Assembly (NCBI GenBank): GCA_002437285.1
Contig: DJOV01000119.1
Coordinates: 1 to 6,320, forward strand
Source of the DNA: Prevotella sp. UBA6429
GTDB taxonomy: Bacteria; Bacteroidota; Bacteroidia; Bacteroidales; Bacteroidaceae
Direction of reading: 5' to 3'
Length of the DNA stretch: 6,320 bases
Of the stretch, positions 5,605 through 6,320 are shown piece after piece. The notes below the pieces were generated by a model, which saw only the letters and a list, made by a program, of their open reading frames with translations, did not search any database and was not told the DNA's origin. The translations under genes and the position numbers were made by a program. Each line of letters begins with the position of its first letter. Positions within the stretch are counted from its first letter, which is position 1.

Positions 5605-6279
5605 ATGATACAAGTGAAAGACTTATGCAAGGTGTTCCGCACCGATGAGGTGGAGACCATTGCACTGGACAAGGTTAGTTTCGAAGTGAACGATGGCGAG
5701 TTTGTGGCCATCATGGGACCGTCGGGCTGTGGCAAGTCGACCCTGCTCAACATCCTCGGACTGCTCGACAACCCCACGAGCGGGCAGTATTGGCTCGCAG
5801 GCAAGGAAGTGGCGGGCCTCAAGGAAAACGAGCGCACGGCCATCCGAAAAGGCCAGGTGGGCTTCGTGTTCCAGAGTTTCAACCTCATCGACGAGCTCAA
5901 CGTCGAGGAGAACATCGCCCTGCCGCTGGCTTACCTGGGCATCCCCAAGGCCGAGCGCAAGGCGAAAGTGGAGGAGGTGATGCGCCGCATGAACATCGCG
6001 CACCGCGCCAAGCACTTTCCCCATCAGCTCTCGGGCGGTCAGCAGCAGCGTGTGGCCATAGCGCGCGCCGTGGTGTTCGGACCGAAGATCATTCTCGCCG
6101 ATGAGCCCACGGGCAACCTCGACTCGAAGAACGGCGCCGAGGTGATGCGGCTGCTTACCGAGCTCAACCAGGAGGGCACTACCATCGTCATGGTCACCCA
6201 CAACGAGCGCGATGCGCAGATGGCCCACCGCGTGGTGCGCCTCTTCGACGGAAAGGTGGTCGAGGACGGCAAGGCCTAA
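5605..6279 (+). CDS. ABC transporter ATP-binding protein, LolD/MacB family
   Basis: This is the cytoplasmic ATPase that powers the neighbouring permease, expected to act as a dimer under its two coupling segments. The 224-residue protein is a standard length for stand-alone LolD/MacB-type ATPases. All key motifs are intact: Walker A GPSGCGKST (38-46), Q-loop glutamine Q90 in VFQSFNL, signature LSGGQ (142-146), Walker B ending in the catalytic glutamate (IILADE, 162-167), D-loop NLDS (171-174) and switch histidine H199 in VTHN. The stretch LNILGLLDNPTSG after Walker A is typical of the subfamily that partners FtsX-like permeases. The start at 5605 directly begins the conserved MIQVKDLCKVF strand and follows an A-rich leader. 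LolD and FtsE are close relatives, but the TolC and adaptor genes upstream favour an efflux role over lipoprotein release or cell division. Confidence 0.95.
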   Translation: MIQVKDLCKVFRTDEVETIALDKVSFEVNDGEFVAIMGPSGCGKSTLLNILGLLDNPTSGQYWLAGKEVAGLKENERTAIRKGQVGFVFQSFNLIDELNVEENIALPLAYLGIPKAERKAKVEEVMRRMNIAHRAKHFPHQLSGGQQQRVAIARAVVFGPKIILADEPTGNLDSKNGAEVMRLLTELNQEGTTIVMVTHNERDAQMAHRVVRLFDGKVVEDGKA

Positions 6280-6300
6280 GCGCGTCAGCGCTGGGACATC

Positions 6301-6320
6301 ATGTCAACAGAGAAGCCACG
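6301..6320 (+). CDS. Possible start of the next operon gene (partial)
   Basis: An ATG at 6301, 21 bases after the ATPase stop, opens a frame reading MSTEKP before the window ends. It is in the same frame as the ATPase, beyond its TAA. The spacing fits another co-transcribed gene, but there is no ribosome-binding site and too little sequence to identify a product. A 5-bp hairpin (AGCGC-GTCA-GCGCT, 6279-6292) lies in between without a T-run. In related operons the next gene may be another pump subunit or a two-component regulator; nothing here decides between them. Confidence 0.3.

Noticed and set aside
3568..5613. Long antisense open frame (681 codons) opposite the permease
   Set aside because: It is a shadow of GC-biased codon use on the plus strand. 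Its translation is rich in His, Ala, Val and Gln, has no recognisable domain and lies opposite a clear permease gene.
1..6320. CRISPR arrays, tRNA/rRNA genes, insertion sequences, attachment sites
   Set aside because: No regularly spaced repeats, tRNA-like cloverleaf, transposase motifs or terminal inverted repeats were seen in the window.

Overview
The window looks like chromosomal DNA from a GC-rich member of the Bacteroidota, probably Bacteroidales and possibly close to Prevotellaceae. The support is indirect. The genes use mostly G/C at third codon positions, while the gaps between them are A-rich. Most start codons lack a clear Shine-Dalgarno sequence. A Bacteroidota-type -7 element (TAATTTTG) lies on the minus strand at the left edge, and the permease N-terminus resembles those I know from Bacteroides/Prevotella ABC efflux operons. 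The species cannot be named from this sequence alone.

Layout: positions 1-417 carry no convincing gene. They hold a candidate minus-strand promoter element (11-18), two short inverted repeats (214-228 and 239-263), a perfect 17-bp palindrome (318-334) with a degenerate copy 21 bp upstream (297-313), and a strong sigma-54 type -24/-12 promoter candidate (388-404) just before the first start codon. Four genes follow on the plus strand: a TolC-family outer-membrane channel (418-1695), a HlyD/MacA-type periplasmic adaptor (1762-3018), an ABC permease with two MacB/FtsX modules (3088-5511) and its LolD/MacB-type ATPase (5605-6279). The gaps are 66, 69 and 93 bases, and no obvious intrinsic terminator is visible. 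A further open frame may begin at 6301 and run off the window.

Together the four genes encode a complete tripartite export machine of MacAB-TolC type. The ATPase drives the permease, which works as a mechanotransmission device on the periplasmic side. The adaptor bridges the periplasm and the channel crosses the outer membrane. The substrate cannot be read from the sequence; antibiotics, peptides, lipids or siderophores are all possible. The genes are an ordinary, recognisable system.

The most interesting part is the regulatory region. Its geometry (tandem palindromic sites centred near -110 and -89, an AT-rich spacer and a -24/-12 element) matches control by an NtrC-type enhancer-binding protein with RpoN. 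The predicted transcription start falls only about 3 nt before the first start codon. I found no evidence of an undescribed system.
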